Shown here in pieces: positions 54,438 to 63,304 of a stretch of 64,000 nt of DNA (position 1 is the stretch's first letter; each line of letters opens with the position of its first letter). A program made the translations under genes and the position numbers. The notes under the pieces were generated by a model that did no database searches, had not been told where the DNA came from, and saw only the letters and a program-made list of their open reading frames with translations. The stretch is from Alteribacter lacisalsi (GTDB lineage: Bacteria; Bacillota; Bacilli; Bacillales; Salisediminibacteriaceae): contig NZ_PDOF01000001.1 in the NCBI RefSeq assembly GCF_003226345.1, positions 744,001 to 808,000 on the forward strand, read 5' to 3'.

Positions 54438-54466
54438 TTGACAGCCTTCTGTTACTGTCATAAGAT
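54438..54466 (+). promoter_or_regulatory. Strong promoter of the CPA2 antiporter gene
   Basis: A consensus TTGACA (54438-54443) lies 17 bases before TAAGAT (54461-54466), about 45 bases upstream of the start codon. Confidence 0.65.
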
Positions 54467-54509
54467 AACGGCCTGAGCTTGTACATACAAATTGGCAAAG
54501 GAGCAGGAA

Positions 54510-56550
54510 ATGATAAACGACCCTACGAGTCACCCCATATTTATTTTTGCTGTTGCCATGTTTATCTTTCTCATCTCCCCGCTCATTATGACACGCGTGA
54601 AAATTCCTGGAATTATCGGTGTTCTGGTTGCCGGGATGATTATCGGCCCGAACGGACTGGGTATTCTTGAACGCAATGAAACCATTGTTATTTTAGGAAC
54701 AGCAGGTCTTTTGTACATTATCTTTATTGCCGGACTTGAAATCGACCTGGAAGGATTTAAAAAATACAGGCGTCGGAGTATTGCATTTGGTCTGATGTCC
54801 TTTTTTTATCCCCTTTATATTCGGAATGGGGGCAGGGCTGATTCTGGGGTATTCCTTCTGGTCATCGCTTCTGCTGGCTTCACTTCTCGGGTCCCACACC
54901 CTGCTTGGCTACCCGGCAGCAAGCCGTCTTGGGATTGCGAGGAACCGGGCAGTCACAACCAGTGTGGGAGGGACGATTCTGACAGATACACTGGCCATGC
55001 TCGTTCTGGCCGTAGCAGCAGGAGCTGTGCAGGGAGCTCTTACATTGACTTTCTGGGTACAGCTGCTGGTCAGCCTTACTGTATTTACCCTCCTTATTAT
55101 TTTCGGAGTTCCCTACATGGCAAAAGAATTCTTCAGACGTTTCAGCGGTGGAGGATCCATAGATTATGTGTTCGTTATGAGCATCATGTTTGCCTGCGCG
55201 TTTCTGGCAGTTCTTGCCGGAGTGGAACCGATCATTGGCGCTTTTCTAGCCGGTCTCGCTCTGAACCGCCTGATTCTGGAAAACGGGGCACTTATGAACA
55301 GAATTAAATTTGTCGGTAATGCTCTTTTTATTCCCTTTTTTCTTTTGTCCGTTGGCATGCTGATGGATTTTTCGGTGCTTGCGGAGAATCCGGCCTCGCT
55401 TATTTTGGCTGCGTCCATTGTTATTTTTGTAAACGCGGGCAAGTGGCTTGCAGCAGCAGTATCTGCAAAGCTGTATGACTATTCAAGCACAGAGAGGGAA
55501 GTGATGTTCGGTCTGACCATCCCTCAGGCAGCAGCGACTCTTGCTGCAACCCTTGTCGGATATGAACTCGGACTGTTTGATGTTGCAGTTGTGAACGGCG
55601 TAATCCTCATGATACTCATAACCTGTATCACTGGACCGGCAGTTACCGAACACTTTGGCAGAAAACTTGCGTATGCGGAGGATAACGAACCACTGACAGC
55701 AGAACAGCTTCCGGAACGGATCCTGATTCCGATGACGAATCCTGATACGATGGATGCTCTTCTGGAGCTTGCCATCACACTTAAAAATCCACTTTCCACA
55801 GAACCTCTATACCCTATGACCGTTGTACGAGGGGGAAAGGAAAACCGGGAGCAGAATATTGCACGGGCAGAAAAGATGCTTGGTCATGCTGTTGTTTATG
55901 CAGCGGCTGTCGATGTGCCGGTCCGGCCGCTTACACGGGCAGGCGGTAATACGGCAAAACGGATCGGCTATGCCATGACAGATAATCGTATTTCTATGGT
56001 CGTGGCCGGGTGGGACGGTGATCCAGGAGAGCGTGGCCGGGTATTCGGTCATGTCCTTGACGATGTGATCGAGTCAACCGACCGCCAGGTTCTTGTGAGC
56101 AAACTTTCGCACCCCCTGAACCTGACAAAGCGTCTCGTTGTCGTGATCCCTAAAGCGTTCGATCATATGAAAGGGGCAGATGAGGCCTTCAGAACGATTA
56201 AGAAGCTGGCAAGCCGCACCAGTGCCGAACTGCTCCTGATCTCGGTGGGAGAAAGCAGTGAACGCTATGTACAGATTCTTGACCAGATCAAGCCTTCCCT
56301 TTCTGCGGAGGCAGTGGATGTGGAAGATTGGTCAGACCTGAAGGGTCGTTTTTATGATAAATTTTATGAAACCGATCTTCTTGTAATACTGAGCGCGCGA
56401 AAAGGTACAGTAAGCTGGCATTACCGGCTTGAACGCCTCCCCGTGTACATTAAGGAAACGAGAATCGTCAGTTTTATTGTTCTCTTTCCTGAAGAAGGTG
56501 AGGTAGACGATCGAGGTACCAAGGCGACGGTTGTCAGCCGGAGGAATTGA
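54510..56550 (+). pseudogene. yjbQ: CPA2-type Na+(K+)/H+ antiporter, interrupted by a +1 frameshift
   Basis: Two overlapping frames together encode one YjbQ-like antiporter. The first begins at ATG 54510 behind AAAGGAG and carries membrane helices up to FGLMSFF; the second continues with FGMGAGLILGYSFW and runs to 56550. The switch falls in a T7 tract (54801-54807): removing one T restores a single frame of about 679 residues with continuous helices. The second part has the remaining antiporter helices (FLAGLALNRLILENGALMNR) and a cytosolic domain (about residue 390 on) with nucleotide-binding-like repeats. It may be a sequencing error, a true lesion, or slippage that still gives protein. Confidence 0.8.
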
Positions 56551-56623
56551 ACGGAGCCTGTTCGTAAATAGTAAGGGAAGAGACGGTTTAGAACGTCAAT
56601 TCTCCATGAATAGGAGTGAGAGG

Positions 56624-56797
56624 ATGCTGGAACCTAAATCACCGGAAATGGCTGTCGAACCTTTGGCGGAGTGCCCCGGCTGCCAGCGGCGGCATGCTTT
56701 TGAGCAGGTGCTGACCGCCCAGTCCAACCAAAATGTGATTTTCTCCTGTCCTGACTGCGGGTATGAGAAGAAAAATATCCGGACGAGTAAAGGGTAG
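56624..56797 (+). CDS. Small zinc-ribbon protein (57 residues)
   Basis: This 57-residue protein has two CxxC knuckles (CPGCQRR and CPDCGYEKK) about 25 residues apart, so it probably binds one zinc ion. ATG 56624 follows GGAG by seven bases; upstream in-frame codons lack a site. I know no specific family. It follows the antiporter gene and ends in a terminator. Confidence 0.65.
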   Translation: MLEPKSPEMAVEPLAECPGCQRRHAFEQVLTAQSNQNVIFSCPDCGYEKKNIRTSKG

Positions 56798-56810
56798 ATA
56801 TTTGCACATT

Positions 56811-56838
56811 AAAAAGGCCTGATTTAAAAGGCCTTTTT
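56811..56838 (+). terminator. Terminator after the zinc-ribbon gene
   Basis: AAAAAGGCC pairs with GGCCTTTTT around TGATTTAAAA. Confidence 0.75.
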
Positions 56839-56892
56839 GCTGGTTTATTGATTTAATGAGAATACCCTTCAGTCAGTGAACCGTGGCATGCG

Positions 56893-57012
56893 AAGCTGAA
56901 CGCCAGGAGCTAGACTCCTGCGGCAGCAGGGCCAGGGGGAGACCCCGAGGGACGAAAGTCCGAGGAGGCTCCCCGGACCGTCGCGGAAAGCGTCCGCCTG
57001 CAGCGGCATAAA
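56893..57012 (+). repeat. Dispersed intergenic element, copy i
   Basis: Core blocks TAGACTCCTGCGGCAG, GGGAGACCCCGAGGGACG, CCGAGGAGGCTCCCC and GTCGCGGAAAGCGTCCGCC are present. GGACGAAAGTCC forms an inner hairpin. It ends about 25 bases before the fabI promoter. Confidence 0.8.
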
Positions 57013-57038
57013 ACTAAAATCTTTCCGAAAACAGCTAA

Positions 57039-57097
57039 GTGAAAAGACTGCAGAACTCTGGTATAATAAACGAGCAGGAATTAGCACCAGATCTTAA
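57039..57097 (+). promoter_or_regulatory. fabI promoter with FapR-like operator
   Basis: GTGAAA (57039-57044) lies 17 bases before an extended -10, TGG-TATAAT (57059-57067). TTAGCACCAGATCTTAA at 57081-57097 resembles the FapR consensus TTAGTACCTGGTACTAA. Located just downstream of the likely start of transcription, it would repress fabI until malonyl-CoA accumulates. Confidence 0.55.
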
Positions 57098-57134
57098 GAT
57101 GAACTTATAAATAAAATGAGGAGGCTCGTTTATT

Positions 57135-57917
57135 ATGATGAACCTTGATTTATCAAATCGTACATATGTTGTTATGGGAGTGGCCAACAAACGGAGTATC
57201 GCCTGGGGAATTGCCCAGTCACTGGCAAACGCCGGTGCTCGTCTGGTCTTTACCTATGCAGGAGAACGCCTTGAACGTAACGTGCGTCAGCTTGCGGAAG
57301 GACTCGAACGTAATGATTCTGTGATTTTGCCATGCGATATCACGGACGACGAGGAAATTGAACGCACATTTCGGCAGATCGGGGAAGAGGTGGGAACGAT
57401 CCATGGAATTGCCCACTGTATCGCATTTGCCAACCGTGAGGAACTAGAGGGCGAATATCTGAACACGACTCGTGAAGGATTTCTCCTGGCCCAGAATATC
57501 AGTGCCTATTCGCTTACTGCGGTCACCAAGGCTGCCCGTCCGCTAATGAATGAAGGTGGGGGCATTGTAACACTCACATACCTTGGCGGTGAGCGCGTAG
57601 TGAAAAACTATAACGTAATGGGAGTGGCCAAAGCCTCTCTTGATGCGAGTGTTAAATATCTTGCCAATGACCTTGGAAAAGAAAACATCCGTGTAAATGC
57701 CATTTCTGCAGGGCCGATCCGTACTCTGGCCGCAAAAGGTATCGGTGGATTTAACGAAGTTCTCAGGGAAATTGAAGAAACGGCCCCGCTAAAGCGGACG
57801 GTCACACAAGAGGAAGTGGGCGACTCTGCGCTGTTCCTTCTCAGTGATCTGTCACGGGCAGTTACCGGCGAAATTTTGCATGTGGACGGCGGTTACAACA
57901 CGATCGGCCTTATGTAA
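57135..57917 (+). CDS. fabI: Enoyl-[acyl-carrier-protein] reductase FabI
   Basis: This 260-residue short-chain reductase performs the last step of fatty-acid elongation using NAD(P)H. The family's active-site residues are present: Y149 (TLTYLGGERV), Y159 and K166 (NYNVMGVAKASLD). The N-terminal YVVMGVANKRSIAWGIAQ binds the nucleotide. ATG 57135 (or the next ATG) follows GAGGAGG. Position after the yjbQ-like gene resembles B. subtilis. Confidence 0.95.
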   Translation: MMNLDLSNRTYVVMGVANKRSIAWGIAQSLANAGARLVFTYAGERLERNVRQLAEGLERNDSVILPCDITDDEEIERTFRQIGEEVGTIHGIAHCIAFANREELEGEYLNTTREGFLLAQNISAYSLTAVTKAARPLMNEGGGIVTLTYLGGERVVKNYNVMGVAKASLDASVKYLANDLGKENIRVNAISAGPIRTLAAKGIGGFNEVLREIEETAPLKRTVTQEEVGDSALFLLSDLSRAVTGEILHVDGGYNTIGLM

Positions 57918-57924
57918 TACCATG

Positions 57925-57957
57925 AACAGCAGCCTCCTAAAGGCTGCTGTTTTTTTA
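57925..57957. terminator. Bidirectional terminator between fabI and galU
   Basis: AACAGCAGCC (57925-57934) pairs with GGCTGCTGTT (57942-57951), followed by TTTTT. It overlaps the galU stop on the other strand. Confidence 0.85.
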
Positions 57958-58776
57958 TAAGCCATTCTTTAAATGATGGGCAATGGCCCTGTAGTAGTCC
58001 AGTTCTTTCCCGATATCAAACCGTTCACCTGAAATTCTGACTGCACCAAAGGTACTGGAAGAGAGCATCATCCGGATCGCATCGGTAAGCTGGATTTCAC
58101 CACCGGCACCTGGTGTAACCTTTTTCAAAAATGAAAATAACTGAGGTTCAAACACGTACCTGCCGCACACTGCAAGCCTGGAAGGAGGATTCTTCTCAGG
58201 CTTCTCCACGATGTCTTTTATCTCGAGTACGTTATCTTCCGCTGATCCATTCCCCGGGTCGATCACTCCGTACTGATTGAGAACACATTCCTCTACTTCC
58301 TGAACTCCGATGATTCCTGCCTGTTTGCCGCTGTATGCCTGGACCACCTGCTTAAGAGCCTGTTCCCCATTGTTTGTACTGAACAGATCATCAGGAAGAA
58401 GGACGGCAAAAGGTTCTCCCGAAGCAAATGGCTCTCCGAGAAGAACAGCGTCGCCCAGTCCCCTGGCAAACGGTTGTCTCACGTACTGAATGTGGACATC
58501 AGGGAGGATGGTACGCTCCAGCAGATGCTCTTTATGATTTATCGCAAGAAAAGCTTCCAGTTCAAGAGAGCGGTCAAAATAGTCCATAATCATATTTTTG
58601 TTCCTGGAGACGACGATTAATATCTCTTCAATTCCCGCGTTCACGGCTTCTTCCACAATGTGATGGATCGCCGGCTTTCCTGCTATAGGAAACATCTCTT
58701 TTGGCAGCACTTTCGTAATGGGGAGACTCCTGGTTCCGTATCCTGCAGCAGGAATAATCGCTTTTCTTACTTGCAT
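57955..58776 (-). CDS. galU: UTP-glucose-1-phosphate uridylyltransferase
   Basis: This 273-residue enzyme makes UDP-glucose from UTP and glucose-1-phosphate. The nucleotide motif AAGYGTRSLPITKVLPKEM is at residues 10-28, and VEKPEKNPPSRLAVCGRYV is a second family segment. ATG 58776 follows AAGGAG. It is divergent from the UDP-glucose dehydrogenase gene, so its product probably feeds that enzyme. Confidence 0.93.
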   Translation of the reverse strand: MQVRKAIIPAAGYGTRSLPITKVLPKEMFPIAGKPAIHHIVEEAVNAGIEEILIVVSRNKNMIMDYFDRSLELEAFLAINHKEHLLERTILPDVHIQYVRQPFARGLGDAVLLGEPFASGEPFAVLLPDDLFSTNNGEQALKQVVQAYSGKQAGIIGVQEVEECVLNQYGVIDPGNGSAEDNVLEIKDIVEKPEKNPPSRLAVCGRYVFEPQLFSFLKKVTPGAGGEIQLTDAIRMMLSSSTFGAVRISGERFDIGKELDYYRAIAHHLKNGL

Positions 58777-58967
58777 AGCGATTCTCCTTCCAATCTGTAG
58801 CTTTATTCTTTATTATGCTCGTACCCAGGCTTATGTTGATTGTCCCAACTTAAAAGGGCAGCCCTGATTTTAAGGGCTTCTGCACATTTTATGTCAAGTC
58901 CGCACGAACCCTGACAGCTTCAGTAGGATATAACAGAATATGTGTGGAGACAGGAGAGGATCGTACG

Positions 58968-60266
58968 ATGAAAGTAACCACGATCGGAGCTGGATATGTG
59001 GGATTGACCACTTCCTGTGTGCTGGCAGACCATGGCCATAAGGTGATTTGTCTGGACGTAGATCAGGTCAAAATTTCAAAACTTGAAAGAGGAGAGGTGC
59101 CATTCTTTGAGCCTGGCCTGCAGGAATTGCTCGACCGGGTTTTAAAAAAAGGTACGCTTACTTTTACTGATGACCGTAAAACAGCGTATTATCATGGAGA
59201 AATTATAATTATCGCTGTAGGAACGCCGCCGCAAATAGACGGATCGCCAGATCTGCGCTTTTTAAAAACAGCTCTGACCGATATCTCTGAGCACCTCAGT
59301 TCCCATAAAACGATCGTTACGAAAAGTACCGTACCTCCAGGCACAAATAAGTGGATCGAGAGTGAACTGGCGCAAAAGGCAGACAGGAAACTTTTCGACG
59401 TTGTATCCAATCCGGAATTTTTAAAGGAAGGGACTGCGCTCGAGGATACGCTGAATCCTGACCGGATGGTTGCAGGCGGGAACTCGGCAGAAGCTGTCGC
59501 GCGAGTAAAGGAATTGTTCTCCTTTGTGAGTGCACCTTGGTTCACGACATCCCTTACCGGTGCTGAAATGATAAAATACGCCTCTAATGTCTTTCTGGCA
59601 GCCAAAATATCCTTTATTAATGAAATCGCGGCGATCTGTGACGCCTATCACGTGAATGTGGAAGATGTGGCCAGGGGAATCGGAGCAGATCCCAGAATCG
59701 GTCCTGCCTTCCTTCGTCCAGGTCTCGGTTATGGAGGATCGTGTCTGCCAAAAGATCTGAGTGCTCTCATTTATGCTGCAAAATCGAAGGGGATTAACCC
59801 GAAACTGCTGCCGGCAGCAGGGGAAGTGAATGACTCAGTAACAAAAAGCTATGTCCAGCGTCTGGAGCTGTTGCTCGGAACGCTTCGTCAGAAAAGAATT
59901 GCGGTCTGGGGGCTCAGCTTTAAGCCGGATACAGATGACACCCGTTACTCTCCGGCTCTAACGTTCATTCGTAAGATTCAGGAAAAAGGTGCAGAAGTAC
60001 TCGCACATGATCCGGTGGTAAAGGAAACGTCTGAAGGCATTATCTCACAGCCGGATCCCTACAGTGTCCTCACGGATGCGGACGCACTTGTTCTGGCAAC
60101 TGAATGGAGCGTATTTAAACAGGCTGACTGGGGCCGGGTGAGCCGGATGATGAAAGGAAAAATCGTGCTGGACTGCCGTAACGTCCTGAATACCGGCGAG
60201 GTGGCCGCAGCCGGACTGGATTACCATGCCATTGGACGCTATCAAAGAGAGCAGGAAGCTCAATGA
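58968..60266 (+). CDS. UDP-glucose 6-dehydrogenase
   Basis: This 432-residue enzyme oxidises UDP-glucose to UDP-glucuronate with two NAD+. The N-terminal loop is TIGAGYVGLTT, and the catalytic Cys is C259 in GYGGSCLPKDLSAL. RKIQEKGAEVLAHDPVV belongs to the C-terminal UDP-binding domain. I chose ATG 58968 behind AGGAGAGG over an upstream in-frame codon. It overlaps the glycosyltransferase gene by four bases. Relatives include TuaD and YtcA; which pathway it serves is open. Confidence 0.92.
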   Translation: MKVTTIGAGYVGLTTSCVLADHGHKVICLDVDQVKISKLERGEVPFFEPGLQELLDRVLKKGTLTFTDDRKTAYYHGEIIIIAVGTPPQIDGSPDLRFLKTALTDISEHLSSHKTIVTKSTVPPGTNKWIESELAQKADRKLFDVVSNPEFLKEGTALEDTLNPDRMVAGGNSAEAVARVKELFSFVSAPWFTTSLTGAEMIKYASNVFLAAKISFINEIAAICDAYHVNVEDVARGIGADPRIGPAFLRPGLGYGGSCLPKDLSALIYAAKSKGINPKLLPAAGEVNDSVTKSYVQRLELLLGTLRQKRIAVWGLSFKPDTDDTRYSPALTFIRKIQEKGAEVLAHDPVVKETSEGIISQPDPYSVLTDADALVLATEWSVFKQADWGRVSRMMKGKIVLDCRNVLNTGEVAAAGLDYHAIGRYQREQEAQ

Positions 60267-61462
60267 GGCTGCGCATGGTCCTGATCTGTACAGAGAGCCT
60301 TCCAGCCCCTGCTGTTAAAGGAGGGGCCATCCAGATGTTTATAGATGGCATTACACCTTTTTTAGCAGAACCGTATGATCTGACCATCTGTTCAATTTCC
60401 GATCCATCTCTCCCCGACTCAGAAACGTGTGATCAGGTCCGCTATGTTCGTTTCCCCCAGGAAGAGTATGCCGGGTCTGTGGCGGCCCACCTCAAGGAGG
60501 AAGCATACGACCTGGTCCACGTGTTTAATCGTCCACTGGACCTCCTTATTTACGCCGCAGCGGCCCCGGAAAGCCAGTTTGTACTTGGTCTTCATAACGA
60601 TATGCTCGCACCGGAAAAAATCAGCCAGGATGAAGGGGAACGGGTAATAAATACCGTGGTTGGCATTATTACAATCAGTGACTTTATCCGAAAAAAAGTT
60701 GTCGGACGTTTCCCCGAGGCTGAAGGTAAATGCCGTGTTGTTTACTCAGGTGTGGATCTGAGGCATTTTCCTGCCAGACAATCCGACGAGGCGCAGTTGA
60801 TTCGTGAAGAGTGGCGAAGAAGATTCGGTGTGAGCAACCGGACCGTCGTTCTTTTTGCAGGGCGCCTGTCGCCGAACAAAGGGGTTCATGTTCTGATCGA
60901 TTCCATGAAGCTGCTTTTCCGGAAGCATCCGGGGCTGGTGCTGATGATTGCTGGTGGAAAATGGTTCAGTGATGACGGAATGAACCGGTATACGAGAAAA
61001 CTCCGTTCACAGGCAGATAAATTGAAAGACCGCGTTCTCTTTACCGGGTTTATACCTGCTGATCAAATCGGAAATCTCTTTCTCGCAGCGGATATATTTG
61101 TGTGCCCGTCATTATGGGAAGAACCGCTGGCACGAGTTCATTACGAAGCTATGGCGGCGGGGGTTCCGGTCATTACAACCGACCGGGGAGGGAATGGGGA
61201 GGTGATAATCCATAAACAGAACGGCTGGGTCATAACAGACTGCGAAAGTCCGATTGCATATTCACAGGCAATCGAATTTTTTCTGCGTAATCAGGAGCTT
61301 GCTACCTACATGACGGCTAACGGCCGGCATCTCGTAGAAACTGCGTTTCAGTTTCAACATGCGGCGAGACGGTTTCTGACTGCCTGGGAAGCTTTTATCG
61401 ATCGGGGAGCGGATCAGGTCAATACTAATGACGATGAAACCTTTCCCCTCCATTCTCCGTAA
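60263..61462 (+). CDS. Family 4 glycosyltransferase (YtcC/CotSA-like)
   Basis: This 399-residue GT-B fold enzyme has the N-terminal GGAIQMFIDGITPFL loop seen in YtcC and CotSA, the middle VVLFAGRLSPNKGVHVLIDS, and the C-terminal nucleotide-sugar motif SLWEEPLARVHYEAMAAGVP with the retaining EX7E pattern. It should transfer a sugar, possibly from a UDP donor, to a spore or envelope acceptor. It overlaps the dehydrogenase gene by four bases (ATGA). Confidence 0.85.
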   Translation: MRLRMVLICTESLPAPAVKGGAIQMFIDGITPFLAEPYDLTICSISDPSLPDSETCDQVRYVRFPQEEYAGSVAAHLKEEAYDLVHVFNRPLDLLIYAAAAPESQFVLGLHNDMLAPEKISQDEGERVINTVVGIITISDFIRKKVVGRFPEAEGKCRVVYSGVDLRHFPARQSDEAQLIREEWRRRFGVSNRTVVLFAGRLSPNKGVHVLIDSMKLLFRKHPGLVLMIAGGKWFSDDGMNRYTRKLRSQADKLKDRVLFTGFIPADQIGNLFLAADIFVCPSLWEEPLARVHYEAMAAGVPVITTDRGGNGEVIIHKQNGWVITDCESPIAYSQAIEFFLRNQELATYMTANGRHLVETAFQFQHAARRFLTAWEAFIDRGADQVNTNDDETFPLHSP

Positions 61463-61490
61463 ATCTGTTCAGGAGAAGGGGGGAACCGGT

Positions 61491-61994
61491 TTGAAAACAC
61501 GTGATGTCGTGCTGCTCACCACCAGTTTTGCAGTGGTATTATTTATGTTTGTCTATACGTTTTGGCATTGGCACGCAATGGGCGATCTTGTGCCGGGGCA
61601 TATCAGCCATGTCGGGGAAGTAACCAGGTGGGCCGCCAAACCATTCATCTTTTTCCTGCCCGGAATGGCCCTGTTTCTCTTAGCTATAGTGATTCCGTTC
61701 TATTATTTTCCCCAGGGGATAGCCATACCTTTGAACATGACGTTTGAAGAAAAGAAACAGCATCAGGATCTTATGGGTACCTATCTGTTTACTGGCCTGC
61801 TCGGCATTCAGGTTATGATTCTCTTATTTCATCTTGAGGCGGTCCGGCTGGCAGCAGGAGAGATCGATCAGGGAGCAGCCACTTTGCCCGCGATTCTCAC
61901 TTTCCTCGCTGTGATGATCGGATCGACAATCGTTACGGTAATAAAAGTGAAGAAGCGGCTTTGTGGGATCCGTACAGTGGCAAAAGATAATTAA
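61491..61994 (+). CDS. DUF1648-like membrane protein
   Basis: This 167-residue protein has four hydrophobic segments and a HISHVGEVTRWAAKPFIFF loop reminiscent of DUF1648, the domain seen in SdpI-like immunity proteins, with an EEKKQHQDLMGTYLF stretch later. The family match is a resemblance only. I chose TTG 61491 behind a long AGGAGAAGGGGGG; an ATG at 61428 in frame overlaps the glycosyltransferase end. It ends 55 bases before the aminopeptidase gene. Confidence 0.6.
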   Translation: MKTRDVVLLTTSFAVVLFMFVYTFWHWHAMGDLVPGHISHVGEVTRWAAKPFIFFLPGMALFLLAIVIPFYYFPQGIAIPLNMTFEEKKQHQDLMGTYLFTGLLGIQVMILLFHLEAVRLAAGEIDQGAATLPAILTFLAVMIGSTIVTVIKVKKRLCGIRTVAKDN

Positions 61995-62049
61995 AGCGCT
62001 GTCTGGTATACTGAAAGTAAACCTTTATATCACACAGGGGGAATATAAT

Positions 62050-63102
62050 TTGAAGACACCAGACACGAATCAGACGATTGAACTGATTAAAGATCTTGTC
62101 TCAATTCCAAGTCCATCGGGAAACACAGACCGGGTCATTTCATATGTCGAAGACTTTCTCGCAAAGCTTGATGTGGAAACAAAACGAAACCGGAAGGGCG
62201 GTCTCATTGCTACGCTGCCAGGGAAAAATGATGCCGAGCATCGTATGCTGACAGCTCATGTGGACACCCTTGGAGCAATGGTGAAGGAAATCAAGCCTTC
62301 CGGCAGGCTGAAGCTTTCCCTGATCGGCGGATTTAAGTTTAACGCCATCGAAGGAGAGTACTGTGAAATTGAAACTGTCTCCGGCAAGAAATACTCCGGT
62401 ACGATTCTGATGCATCAGACAAGCGTCCACGTTTACAAAGATGCCGGCAAAGCCGAGCGGAATGAAGCGAACATGGAAGTGCGCATCGATGAAAAAGTAC
62501 ATACAGCAGAAGAAGTCAGAGAGCTAGGAATTGAAGTAGGTGACTTTGTCTCGTTTGACCCGCGTGTTGAAACGACTCGGAGTGGCTATTTGAAATCCCG
62601 CCATCTTGATGATAAGGCGAGCGTCGGCATCCTTATGCAGCTGATTAGACAGGTAAAAGAGGAGGGCGTCACGCTTCCCCATACAACCCATTTTCTGATT
62701 TCAAATAACGAGGAAATCGGCTATGGAGGAAACTCCAATATTACACCGGAAACAGTGGAATACCTAGCTGTGGATATGGGTGCGATGGGGGACGGCCAGG
62801 CCACTGATGAGTATACAGTCTCCATCTGTGTGAAAGATGCGAGCGGACCATACCATTACGGCCTGCGGAGGCACTTGACTGCGCTCGCGGAAAAAAACGA
62901 GATCGGCTATAAACTCGACATTTATCCTTATTACGGATCAGATGCATCCGCCGCGATCCGCTCCGGCCATGATATTGTCCACGGACTGATCGGACCGGGA
63001 ATCGATTCATCACACGCTTACGAGCGCACACACCGTAACTCGATCGAGGAAACAACCCGTCTTCTTCTTGCCTATGTGCAGGAGCCTGTCGTCGCCACGT
63101 GA
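62050..63102 (+). CDS. M42-family metallopeptidase
   Basis: This 350-residue cytosolic zinc aminopeptidase matches glutamyl aminopeptidase/endoglucanase-M relatives. Metal-site motifs are MLTAHVDTLGAMV, LDDKASVGILMQ (about 186-197), ISNNEEIGYGGNSN with the catalytic Glu pair and AVDMGAMG. The C-terminal SSHAYERTHRNSIEE supplies the last His. I chose TTG 62050 behind AGGGGG; upstream in-frame codons overlap the previous gene. Likely role is peptide turnover. Confidence 0.9.
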   Translation: MKTPDTNQTIELIKDLVSIPSPSGNTDRVISYVEDFLAKLDVETKRNRKGGLIATLPGKNDAEHRMLTAHVDTLGAMVKEIKPSGRLKLSLIGGFKFNAIEGEYCEIETVSGKKYSGTILMHQTSVHVYKDAGKAERNEANMEVRIDEKVHTAEEVRELGIEVGDFVSFDPRVETTRSGYLKSRHLDDKASVGILMQLIRQVKEEGVTLPHTTHFLISNNEEIGYGGNSNITPETVEYLAVDMGAMGDGQATDEYTVSICVKDASGPYHYGLRRHLTALAEKNEIGYKLDIYPYYGSDASAAIRSGHDIVHGLIGPGIDSSHAYERTHRNSIEETTRLLLAYVQEPVVAT

Positions 63103-63169
63103 ATTTACTCGTTAACGAGACGAGCCCCCGTGGTCGGAGTAAAATTTCAGGACCGGCAATCGGAGCTGG

Positions 63170-63229
63170 TAAGAACAGTAAGGAAGTAATAAGGACGCTG
63201 AGGAAATAATAAGAACGTTTAGGAAATAA
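63170..63229 (+). repeat. Three tandem 20-bp repeats
   Basis: Units start at 63170, 63190 and 63210, each of the form TAAGRACRSTDAGGAARTAA, with a partial fourth TAATA. They lie in the gap between the peptidase gene and the partial gene, which otherwise holds only a terminator. Confidence 0.65.
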
Positions 63230-63258
63230 TAATACTGCTAATCAAGTCAACCCGTTCA

Positions 63259-63289
63259 AAAAAAGGACCCAGCCGGGTCCTTTTTTTCT
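63259..63289. terminator. Bidirectional terminator near the right edge
   Basis: AAAGGACCC pairs with GGGTCCTTT around AGCC, followed by TTTTTT; the other side is A-rich, so it can serve both convergent genes. Confidence 0.9.
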
Positions 63290-63304
63290 GGTACTACCTG
63301 CTGA

